NCBI GenBank assembly: GCA_021832495.1
Contig: JAKBKR010000160.1
Location: 1-5,519 of the forward strand
DNA length: 5,519 nucleotides
From: a bacterium
Lineage (GTDB): Archaea > Thermoplasmatota > Thermoplasmata > Lutacidiplasmatales > UBA184
Reading direction: 5' to 3'
The notes under the pieces are model-generated. The model was not told the DNA's origin, did no database searches, and saw nothing but the letters and a program-made list of their open reading frames with translations. The position numbers and the translations under genes were made by a program. Within the stretch, counting starts at the first letter, position 1; every line of letters begins with the position of its first letter. Below, piece after piece: positions 1-5,066 of this stretch.

Positions 1-13
1 GGAGGGACGAGCC

Positions 14-196
14 GTGACCGAGCCCGAGCGATGCGCAAGCTGCGGGCGCCCCCTCCGTCTGTGGGTGCGCATTTGCAGGCTGGTCTTCGAGTGGAGAGCG
101 GAGACGGACCCCCAACGAGCGACGTGCTCCAAGACGCTGAAGTGCCTGCGACTCTATCAGCACGATGGGGAGTGCTGGCCGAAGGAGGGTATCTGA
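14..196 (+). CDS. Small Cys-rich, zinc-ribbon-like protein (may be frameshifted)
   Basis: A 60-residue product starting at GTG, with GGAGG at bases 1-5 spaced 8 bases before it. The frame is open back to the window edge, so a start further upstream is possible. Cysteines are C7-x2-C10 near the N-terminus (CASCGRPL) and C38-x5-C44 later (TCSKTLKC), followed by LRLYQ; C21 and C54 are extra. This spacing resembles small zinc-ribbon proteins of mobile elements in which a CxxC knuckle pairs with a second pair of cysteines ahead of a basic helix. The expected basic helix is missing in this frame because of the TGA at 194-196, but a Glu/Lys/Arg-rich helix is encoded in the +1 frame directly after it (195-290). 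Role unknown; nucleic-acid binding is only an inference. The other open frames here lack a recognisable pattern. Confidence 0.5.
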   Translation: MTEPERCASCGRPLRLWVRICRLVFEWRAETDPQRATCSKTLKCLRLYQHDGECWPKEGI

Positions 197-290
197 TGCC
201 GCGGCCACGGAGTACGAAAAAGAGCGGGCGTGGCAGAAGGAGCGGCGACGGTTCTACGGGTTGAGCAAGGCGAACCGTCAGGTAAAATAG
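195..290 (+). other. Out-of-frame charged helix, likely continuation of the zinc-ribbon ORF
   Basis: Read from base 195 in the frame +1 to the Cys-rich ORF, these bases encode DAAATEYEKERAWQKERRRF and then YGLSKANRQVK before TAG at 288-290. The charged, helix-like composition looks like real protein, but the frame's only nearby ATG (165) has no Shine-Dalgarno sequence. Another frame has an ATG at 196-198 overlapping the TGA stop (TGATG), well placed behind AAGGAGGG (182-189), but it gives only a 22-residue Arg/Ser/Gly peptide. Explanations are a one-base indel (mutation or sequencing error), a +1 frameshift at ATC-TGA, or a separate small peptide. The sequence alone does not decide. Confidence 0.35.
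283..289 (+). promoter_or_regulatory. TATA-like box for the gene at 314
   Basis: TAAAATA lies in otherwise GC-rich DNA, with its centre 28 bases before the ATG at 314. Archaeal TATA boxes sit about 26 bases before the transcription start, so transcription would begin at or within a couple of bases of the ATG, making the mRNA leaderless. No clear purine-rich BRE is seen directly upstream. The last two bases of the box fall in the TAG stop of the preceding small reading frame. Confidence 0.5.
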
Positions 291-313
291 GCCATCCGCC
301 ATGAAGCCTAACG

Positions 314-931
314 ATGGAAAGCCCCTCCCAGTGGCCCCCGGTGGGTTACACACCAATCCCAAGAGCCGCGATTGGGACCCAAGAAACTGAAATTCCGCTC
401 GCCTACAAGATGACGCCCGCTGGGAACGCCGTCGTGGTGATCCACACGAGCCGTCCCAACCTCATCCTGATCCCCGGGTCCGTCCTGAACGCCTTGAGGG
501 AGTACATCACCACCCACCCGAACGCCCACAAGGCGTCCGACATCATTCCGCTCGCCGCCATCTTGTTCTGGCGGGCCCGCAACACCTACGTCCGAAGGGA
601 CAACAAGAACAAATTCGCCAGTCCATACCCGCTTGAAGGGGTCCCCCCGACAACTACAAGCGCCGAACCGCTGACCGGCGAGATCGCCCAAGGCGAGCGC
701 CTGATCGCGGTCTCTCCCCTGACGATCTCAATAGCTCTCTATCTGGTGGGTAAGGCCACCATCGCCAACTCGGTCCGAATCGGTCTTAGGCAGGCCGGGT
801 GGAGGGATGTCCGCATGGTTACCCTCGGCAACTGGCTCAACGGAATCGTACGAATGGGGCTGTGGGAACCACGAGCCGCGATGGGTCCAAGCAATGGTGT
901 CCCAGCCGACATGGCCCCGAACAACCCGTAG
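314..931 (+). CDS. Hypothetical protein with a possible C-terminal winged-helix region
   Basis: Not recognised. The 205-residue product has a Pro-rich start (residues 1-30), a segment with beta-strand-like VVVIH and LILIP stretches followed by helix (about 36-95), a low-complexity Pro/Thr linker (about 104-125), and a C-terminal region (about 134-186) of two or three helices ending in IVRMGLWEP. The helical pattern of the last region resembles a winged-helix DNA-binding domain, but no family signature is clear. The ATG at 314 fits the TATA-like box at 283-289 as a leaderless start; an ATG at 301 in another frame stops after 29 codons. The 3' end (728-931) is antisense to the end of the nuclease-like gene; composition and codon third positions favour this strand there. 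The protein has no visible signal peptide or membrane segment. Confidence 0.65.
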   Translation: MESPSQWPPVGYTPIPRAAIGTQETEIPLAYKMTPAGNAVVVIHTSRPNLILIPGSVLNALREYITTHPNAHKASDIIPLAAILFWRARNTYVRRDNKNKFASPYPLEGVPPTTTSAEPLTGEIAQGERLIAVSPLTISIALYLVGKATIANSVRIGLRQAGWRDVRMVTLGNWLNGIVRMGLWEPRAAMGPSNGVPADMAPNNP

Positions 932-1297
932 CGCCTCTATCCGCCAGATGCCGCGGAAGTTTCGGCAGCTGTAGGGAACAAGCCACGGCCAGCGGCCCCA
1001 GCTCCACACCTCCACGCTGTAGTGCGGCGAGAACGCCAGCGTGGACAACGTGGCCGCAACGTCCGACCGCTTGGTGCTGCTGTTCGCCTGTGTGCCCACC
1101 TGAATCAGCCGGACCGGCGAGTTGGACCTGACCGCCACGATGTCGATACACCCGAAGAAGTCCGCCGACTGGCTTACGGTCCGGCCGGGGCCGATCCAAC
1201 GGACCTTCTGGTAGGCCCGTTGAGTGAGGAAGCCGATTTTCTGTAGTGTCTCGCACACTTCGTTCTCGCGCCGTGCGCCGGTGGTCCTGCTGCTCAT
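728..1297 (-). CDS. PD-(D/E)XK nuclease-like protein (Holliday-junction-resolvase-like)
   Basis: A 189-residue product. The N-terminal core fits the restriction-endonuclease-like fold as found in Hjc-type resolvases and related phage nucleases: a helix with Glu11 in GARRENEV, a basic stretch near residues 27-39, then SADFFGCIDIVAV (Asp46, Asp52), then the strand RLIQVGT (64-69), which stands where the (D/E)xK motif normally sits. Here that motif is Q66-V-G, so one acidic residue and the lysine are replaced; several phage and plasmid relatives carry Q-V-T/S at this place. The core ends near residue 125 (GIWRIEALRVV). The last 60 or so residues are antisense to the convergent gene and look random, suggesting loss of an earlier stop. 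The ATG overlaps the stop of the upstream ATPase gene (ATGA, 1294-1297), so the two are likely co-translated. Expected substrate: branched or free-ended DNA during element replication. Confidence 0.68.
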   Translation of the reverse strand: MSSRTTGARRENEVCETLQKIGFLTQRAYQKVRWIGPGRTVSQSADFFGCIDIVAVRSNSPVRLIQVGTQANSSTKRSDVAATLSTLAFSPHYSVEVWSWGRWPWLVPYSCRNFRGIWRIEALRVVRGHVGWDTIAWTHRGSWFPQPHSYDSVEPVAEGNHADIPPPGLPKTDSDRVGDGGLTHQIESY

Positions 1298-3558
1298 CGG
1301 TTCGGGTCCGGATAGGCGTACTGCCGCGGGGTATTCAAGGTGACGACCGGGGCGTTGGACTCCGCGTGGGACGGGAGGTAGGCCACCTTGATTCGGGCCG
1401 CCCGGGTCAGGACTCCTCGGATTCGCATCACGTGGCCCCGGGACTTCGCCCGGTCGCGGTCCACGCCGAGAATCTCCGCCTTCGTTTGGCCCGTGAGGTC
1501 TCCCAAGGACGCCAAGTCCGTGAGGGCGTGGTAGGGAGAGGTCAGCCCCATCCGCCGACGGTACGCCTGATACTCCCCCAGTTCGAGCGTCGTCACCATG
1601 ACGTAGCAGATTTCACCCTCCGAATAGGCCGGGGTGTTGGCCTCGGTCAGCACGGAGATCCGGGAGCGGATGGTGTCGCGGGAGCGCTTCACCGCGTCGT
1701 CCGTGTCCACCCACCGGGCGGCTTCGCCGCGGAGCCACTCCAAGAAGTTCACCGCCGCGGAGTCGTGGCGGGGCTCGGCCACCTGAATCCGCGGAAGGCC
1801 CAGAATCGCCGCGCCGAGGTCCAGCACCTTCTCGCGGTCGTCCTTGTGCGACTGGGCGATCTCCACCAACTCGCGCATCTCGGGGTCCTTGCGGAAGATG
1901 TCGTTCAGCCGGAAGAGCGCGTAGCCTCCCGAGTCGGTCTCGAAGTCGTCCTCGCCGACCACGGGGTCGTTGGGAAGGCTGTCCACGAACGCCGAAAACT
2001 CCCGCTTGGTCGCCTCAATCGCCGCCCGGTCGTCGGAGTCGAACTCGACTTGAATCGACCGCCGCTCGTCGCCGTGTTGCTCGTTCGACGAACTGTCCGA
2101 TACGTCGGGAATGATATTGGAAGTCCACACGCTCGGCGCCCGCGGGGTATAGACGCGGTGTTTGAGGTCGCTCCCCCCGCGCGACGTGGCCGTCCCGTTG
2201 CTGATCGAGCGCATCTGCTCGCGTTCGTTTTTCGTCAGGGAGGCTTCATCTATCAGGAGCGGAAAGTCGGTCGCGGAGAAATAGTCGGCCCGTCGGAACC
2301 CGCTGTGGATGGCGTCCCCGCCGACGTACTCCATCGCCGCGTCTCCGATCCCCCAGAGGACCGCTATCGCCGCCCGAGTGAAGTGGGTCTTGCCCACCCC
2401 GCTTTCCCCCACGAGGTTCAGCACCGGCACCGGGGAGTTGGGGCGGAAATGGCGGGCCACCACCGAGCCGGCCACGTAGGCCAGAATCGCCCGGTGTTTG
2501 TCGGTCGTGACGAATTGGAGCAGTCTCCGATACCGCGCTTCGCACACCTCCCGGCTTCTCCGCCGGAACCAACGGCTGACGATTCCCGTGGCATCCGACC
2601 GGCCCCCGAACCTCCGCCCGATAGTGTCGGGCACCCACCAACCGGCGGACAGAAGGGAGCGGTTGGCCCGGCTTTCGTCGTCCAACTTCTCGGGCGCCGT
2701 GAACCTCAGCTCCAACCGGGTGGATACCCGGTCGTAGACCGGCAGCTGGTCCAGCCACAACGCCAGCCCCCGCATCATCCTCGGATAGGGGTTGTAGGTC
2801 TCCCGAACATGGCGCATCAGGTCCGAGCGGGTCAGATACATCGAGGTCGCGGAGTTGGGGGTGGGCTTCCCTCCGGCCGACGGGTCGGGCCACTCGTACC
2901 AATCCGCCCCCGTGGTATCGGCGTAGTGGGTCAGGAGGAACGGGACGGGCACGATGTCCGCCGTGTCCGTGAGGTCGCCGCGGCCATCGTAGGACCGCAT
3001 GACAAGGTGGTAGGTGGAGTCGTCCAAGGCGACCTCGGACCGAATCACCCCCTTCCCGTCCCGGTGGAGCGGCAGCGGGGGGTGGGAGATCAGGAACTCC
3101 GTCCGGTCGTGGATGGGCTCGTTCAGCACCCGGAGAATGTAGAGAATCGCGGTGGCGACCGGTTCGTTGACCCAAGGCTCATGCCGCCGGCTCACCACCT
3201 CCGCGGAGAGGAGGTCGGCGGCTTCGGGAAGACCGTATTCGAGCGCCCGGGCCAACTCCCTGTTCCGCGTCCACCCCAAGACCTCGGTCCGGTACTGGTT
3301 GAGCAGCGCTACGGTGTGGTCCGTGTCGTCCGGGACCGTGACTCCGGGATACAACCGCGGAAGGCGCAACATGAAGAGGCGGCGAGCCTGAATCCATGCG
3401 TCCGCGTCGTCGCGGGCGCTGGTGACCGCGTCCCGGCATTCGCACGCCTGTTCCCGAAGCTCCTGATACCCCAACTTCGGGTTCGCCTCGGATACCGCCT
3501 GCAGGTAGTCCAAGAAGTCGGGAGGGATATTGGCTCCCCAGCGAATGAAGGAAGTCAT
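1294..3558 (-). CDS. P-loop ATPase, probable replicative helicase (SF3/AAA+ type)
   Basis: A 754-residue product from the ATG at 3558 (MTSFIRWGANIPPDF). The open frame extends upstream to 3741, but that part crosses the divergent promoter region and encodes no sensible protein. The ATPase core is in the second half: Walker A GESGVGKTH at 384-392 (Lys390), Walker B PLLIDEA at 433-439 (Asp437, Glu438), a sensor/motif C strand ending in VWTSN (Asn481), and a DERRS arginine pair at about 499-500 as candidate arginine finger. This order and the Asn-ended motif C fit SF3 or DUF927-like helicases of plasmids and viruses. The first 350 residues are not recognised, and no AEP primase DxD motif is evident. 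The last 70 residues may form a winged helix. It probably unwinds DNA at the element's origin. It is first in the left-going operon, ahead of the nuclease. An MCM-like ATPase is less likely. Confidence 0.75.
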   Translation of the reverse strand: MTSFIRWGANIPPDFLDYLQAVSEANPKLGYQELREQACECRDAVTSARDDADAWIQARRLFMLRLPRLYPGVTVPDDTDHTVALLNQYRTEVLGWTRNRELARALEYGLPEAADLLSAEVVSRRHEPWVNEPVATAILYILRVLNEPIHDRTEFLISHPPLPLHRDGKGVIRSEVALDDSTYHLVMRSYDGRGDLTDTADIVPVPFLLTHYADTTGADWYEWPDPSAGGKPTPNSATSMYLTRSDLMRHVRETYNPYPRMMRGLALWLDQLPVYDRVSTRLELRFTAPEKLDDESRANRSLLSAGWWVPDTIGRRFGGRSDATGIVSRWFRRRSREVCEARYRRLLQFVTTDKHRAILAYVAGSVVARHFRPNSPVPVLNLVGESGVGKTHFTRAAIAVLWGIGDAAMEYVGGDAIHSGFRRADYFSATDFPLLIDEASLTKNEREQMRSISNGTATSRGGSDLKHRVYTPRAPSVWTSNIIPDVSDSSSNEQHGDERRSIQVEFDSDDRAAIEATKREFSAFVDSLPNDPVVGEDDFETDSGGYALFRLNDIFRKDPEMRELVEIAQSHKDDREKVLDLGAAILGLPRIQVAEPRHDSAAVNFLEWLRGEAARWVDTDDAVKRSRDTIRSRISVLTEANTPAYSEGEICYVMVTTLELGEYQAYRRRMGLTSPYHALTDLASLGDLTGQTKAEILGVDRDRAKSRGHVMRIRGVLTRAARIKVAYLPSHAESNAPVVTLNTPRQYAYPDPNR

Positions 3559-3593
3559 GGAGACGCGACCGGCACGGTAGGGCCGATTCCGTC

Positions 3594-3608
3594 GGCGTAT
3601 ATAACGCC
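3594..3608 (-). promoter_or_regulatory. TATA box of the helicase operon inside an inverted repeat
   Basis: GGCGT-ATATA-ACGCC: 5-base inverted arms flank an AT core. On the minus strand it reads GGCGTTATATACGCC, a good archaeal TATA element in GC-rich surroundings. Its centre is about 43 bases before the ATG at 3558, so a start about 26 bases downstream would leave a leader of roughly 17 bases. That leader has no strong Shine-Dalgarno sequence. The flanking arms could let a dimeric regulator or TBP bind in either orientation, which is inference. Confidence 0.6.
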
Positions 3609-3622
3609 CGCGCACCGCTTTA

Positions 3623-3636
3623 GGACACCAATGTCC
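3623..3636. repeat. Small inverted repeat GGACA-CCAA-TGTCC
   Basis: Perfect 5-base arms with a 4-base spacer. It overlaps the left half of the GTCCAATTGGAC palindrome by four bases (GTCC is shared), so the shared arm can pair on either side. It lies between the two divergent TATA boxes and is best read as part of the operator cluster, not as a terminator, since no T-run follows. Confidence 0.4.
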
Positions 3637-3644
3637 AATTGGAC
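3633..3644. promoter_or_regulatory. Palindromic operator candidate 1 (GTCCAATTGGAC)
   Basis: A perfect 12-base palindrome containing CCAATTGG at 3635-3642. It sits between the divergent TATA boxes, about 30 bases from the minus-strand box at 3599-3603 and 20 bases upstream of the plus-strand box at 3664-3670. The core recurs at 3671-3678, 36 bases away centre to centre, and I found no other copy in the window. Likely bound by the adjacent ribbon-helix-helix-like protein (inference). Confidence 0.55.
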
Positions 3645-3663
3645 TTGATGGAACAAGTAAGCC

Positions 3664-3670
3664 TAATATA
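3664..3670 (+). promoter_or_regulatory. TATA box of the right-going operon
   Basis: TAATATA in a GC-rich context, with its centre 25 bases before the ATG at 3692, so the transcript would start at or next to the start codon (leaderless). There is no Shine-Dalgarno sequence at usable spacing before this start. The box is directly followed by a CCAATTGG palindrome, which would place a bound repressor between TATA and the transcription start. Confidence 0.6.
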
Positions 3671-3678
3671 CCAATTGG
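3671..3678. promoter_or_regulatory. Palindromic operator candidate 2 (CCAATTGG)
   Basis: A perfect 8-base palindrome abutting the TATA box on its downstream side. It shares CCAATTGGA with candidate 1. A protein bound here would block assembly or start of transcription of the right-going operon, the usual archaeal repressor position. It lies just before the gene for the putative DNA-binding protein, suggesting autoregulation. Confidence 0.55.
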
Positions 3679-3691
3679 ATTTGTGGGGCTC

Positions 3692-3868
3692 ATGCCTCGA
3701 AAGACCAAGGCCACGAACCTCCCCGATGTCGTTCTCCACATCGTCGTCAGCGGGACGGAGTATGTGGAGCTGCTCCGCTACCGGAGCCATCTGGAGGAGC
3801 GGGCGAACGGACGGGTCACGTGGCGGAACGCCATCATGGCCGCGGTCCGCGAGACGCACCGCCGTTGA
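3692..3868 (+). CDS. Small ribbon-helix-helix-like DNA-binding protein
   Basis: A 58-residue product beginning MPRKTKATNLPD. After a basic N-terminal tail comes a short strand (VVLHIVVS, about 13-20), a long helix (TEYVELLRYRSHLEERAN, about 22-39), a turn, and a second helix (VTWRNAIMAAVRETHR, about 42-57). Strand-helix-helix in about 50 residues is the ribbon-helix-helix pattern of Arc/CopG/MetJ-type regulators, which bind palindromic or tandem operators as dimers. I assign it from secondary-structure pattern, not a clear family match. The ATG at 3692 is chosen over the in-frame GTG at 3683 because it lies 25 bases after the TATA box. It is first in the right-going operon, 8 bases ahead of the next gene, and next to two CCAATTGG palindromes, so it is probably an autoregulator that may also affect the divergent helicase promoter. 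Confidence 0.65.
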   Translation: MPRKTKATNLPDVVLHIVVSGTEYVELLRYRSHLEERANGRVTWRNAIMAAVRETHRR

Positions 3869-3871
3869 GGT
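3867..3871 (+). promoter_or_regulatory. Shine-Dalgarno site for the DUF5131 gene
   Basis: GAGGT overlaps the TGA stop of the RHH-like gene and is spaced five bases before the ATG at 3877. It decides that start over the in-frame ATG at 3820, which would run through the upstream gene. Confidence 0.6.
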
Positions 3872-3876
3872 CGCCG

Positions 3877-4629
3877 ATGGGGAAGGTCACCGGTATCGCG
3901 TGGACCGGGTCCACGATGAACTTCTGGGTCGGCTGCCGGAAGGTGTCGGCGGGCTGCACCCACTGCTACGCGGAGAAGCTGGTTCAGGACCGGATGCGGC
4001 GACCGTTCACCGAGGTCCGGAGGACGCGGCCCGAACTGTGGAGTCAGGCGTATGCGTGGAGCCGCAAGGAGGGCGCCCTCGGGACGAAGCGGCCGGTGTT
4101 CACCTGCTCGCTGTCCGACTTCTTCATCGAGGACGCGGACCCTTGGCGAGACGATGCGTGGAAGGTCGTCCATGATACGCCGAACCTGATCTGGCAGATT
4201 CTGACGAAGCGGCCCGAGCGGATTCGGAGCCACCTGCCGAGCGACTGGGGGGAGGAGGGATACCCCAATGTGTGGCTCGGCACCACGGTGGAGAATCAGG
4301 AGGCGGCGGACAAGCGAATCGGGTATCTGCTCGACGTGGAGGCCAAGGTCAGGTTCCTTTCGGTCGAGCCCATGCTCGGCAAAATCGACGTGACGGGGTT
4401 CCTGTCGAGCTGCGCGTGCTGCGGGATTTCGTGGGTGATCTGCGGGGGCGAGAGCGGCCCCGGCGCGAGACCGATGGACCCGGGATGGGCCATCGACCTG
4501 CGCGATCAGGTCAAGGGCGCCGGGGCGGCGTTCTTCTTCAAGCAATGGGGCGGCGTCCACGACAAGCGAGCCCACGAAAAGGCCGTCCTTGAAGGCCGGA
4601 CTTGGACCGAACTTCCGGTGGTGACATGA
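3877..4629 (+). CDS. Phage Gp37/Gp68-family (DUF5131) three-cysteine protein
   Basis: A 250-residue product of normal family length. Family hallmarks in order: IAWTGSTMNFWVGC then C20-x6-C27-x2-C30-YAE, a cysteine trio resembling a radical-SAM iron-sulfur site but with different spacing; a CSLSDFFIED segment (77-86); LTKRPER (109-115); NVWLGTTVEN (131-140); RFLSVEPML (159-167); GGESGPGARPM (190-200); and FFFKQWGG near the end (219-226). Members are common in phages and mobile elements, often near DNA-modification or restriction genes; the biochemical role is not established to my knowledge. Iron-sulfur binding and SAM chemistry are inferred from the Cys motif. Unusual here are extra cysteines C179, C181 and C182 just before the GGESG motif. 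The start at 3877 is set by homology (MGKVTGIAWT) and by the GAGGT ribosome site. It overlaps the next gene by ATGA (4626-4629), so the two are probably co-translated. Confidence 0.88.
   Translation: MGKVTGIAWTGSTMNFWVGCRKVSAGCTHCYAEKLVQDRMRRPFTEVRRTRPELWSQAYAWSRKEGALGTKRPVFTCSLSDFFIEDADPWRDDAWKVVHDTPNLIWQILTKRPERIRSHLPSDWGEEGYPNVWLGTTVENQEAADKRIGYLLDVEAKVRFLSVEPMLGKIDVTGFLSSCACCGISWVICGGESGPGARPMDPGWAIDLRDQVKGAGAAFFFKQWGGVHDKRAHEKAVLEGRTWTELPVVT
4613..4625 (+). promoter_or_regulatory. Ribosome-binding region of the ASCH gene
   Basis: TTCCGGTGGTGAC leads into the ATG at 4626. GGTGGTGA partly matches the 16S rRNA 3' tail complement (GGAGGTGA). The same ten bases TTCCGGTGGT recur before the transglycosylase gene. 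It lies inside the end of the DUF5131 coding region, consistent with translational coupling. Confidence 0.4.
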
Positions 4630-5033
4630 GAGAAGAACCCCGACCCCGCCGCGACCCGATACCCTTCCACCCGCGATTCAACGAGGCCATCCTTCGGGGC
4701 GAGAAGACTGTAACTCGCCGCTTCCGGCCTCGGCACGTAGATCAACGGCTGCGAGCGAAGAACCCGGTCGAGGGGAGGCGCCCCGACAAGTGGCCGGGGT
4801 TTGCGGATTTGGTCGTCACCGACTGTAGGTCCGTAAGGCTCCAGTCGATTGACAAGCAGGAGGCGAGGCTGGAGGGCCTCGGCTCGGTCTACGAGTTTGA
4901 GCAGGTATGGCGCCAGCTCTACGACAAGGACCCGTACCGCCGGTGGGACCGTAACCCGCCGGTCTTCCGGATCGAGTTCAGGTGCGTGACGCCCCCGGCA
5001 GTGCGGTGTGTGCCTCTTGAGGTCGAGTCGTGA
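4626..5033 (+). CDS. ASCH-domain protein (PUA-like fold)
   Basis: A 135-residue product. The ASCH signature is near the N-terminus: IPFHPRFNEAILRGEKTVTR, residues 12-31, with the GxKxxTxR motif (Gly25, Lys27, Thr30, Arg31). It is followed by a strand FADLVVTDCRSV (59-70), a helical segment with YEFEQVWRQLY (89-99) and the closing strand PPVFRIEFRCV (111-121). Size and order match stand-alone ASCH proteins, members of the PUA/EVE/YTH-like group predicted to bind RNA or modified bases; some members act as small nucleases or hydrolases. The start at 4626 overlaps the upstream stop (ATGA); an in-frame GTG or TTG further up is unnecessary. Its place between a DUF5131 gene and a TGT-like gene suggests it serves nucleic-acid modification, perhaps as the binder of substrate or product (inference). 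Confidence 0.8.
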   Translation: MREEPRPRRDPIPFHPRFNEAILRGEKTVTRRFRPRHVDQRLRAKNPVEGRRPDKWPGFADLVVTDCRSVRLQSIDKQEARLEGLGSVYEFEQVWRQLYDKDPYRRWDRNPPVFRIEFRCVTPPAVRCVPLEVES

Positions 5034-5047
5034 AGCTTCTGAGACAA

Positions 5048-5057
5048 TTCCGGTGGT
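5048..5057 (+). promoter_or_regulatory. Ribosome-binding region of the transglycosylase gene
   Basis: TTCCGGTGGT, identical to 4613-4622. GGTGGT sits nine bases before the ATG at 5067 but directly abuts an in-frame ATG at 5058, which would leave no spacer. This favours the start at 5067. Both copies are followed by GACATGA, here after six extra bases ATGGTT. Confidence 0.4.
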
Positions 5058-5066
5058 ATGGTTGAC

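Noticed and set aside
301..390. A 29-codon frame from the ATG at 301
   Set aside because: Short, different frame from the gene at 314, and closer to the TATA-like box than the spacing expected for a transcript start.
308..691. A 127-codon minus-strand frame opposite the 314-931 gene
   Set aside because: Gly/Val/Asp/Arg-rich shadow; the plus strand has the promoter and the more natural composition.
1719..1731. A hairpin-like GCGGC-TTC-GCCGC
   Set aside because: It lies inside the helicase coding region and is explained by GC-rich Gly/Glu/Ala codons; no T-run follows, so it is not a terminator.
2246..3175. A 309-codon minus-strand frame inside the helicase gene
   Set aside because: Out-of-frame shadow of the helicase on the same strand; Arg/Gly/Pro-rich with no motifs.
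1246..3648. An 800-codon open frame on the plus strand opposite the helicase gene
   Set aside because: It is antisense to a gene with clear ATPase motifs, its product is rich in Arg, Gly, Pro, His and Val with no recognisable domain, and long antisense frames are expected from GC-rich codon use.
3778..4575. A 265-codon minus-strand frame opposite the DUF5131 gene
   Set aside because: Shadow of a gene with strong family motifs on the plus strand.
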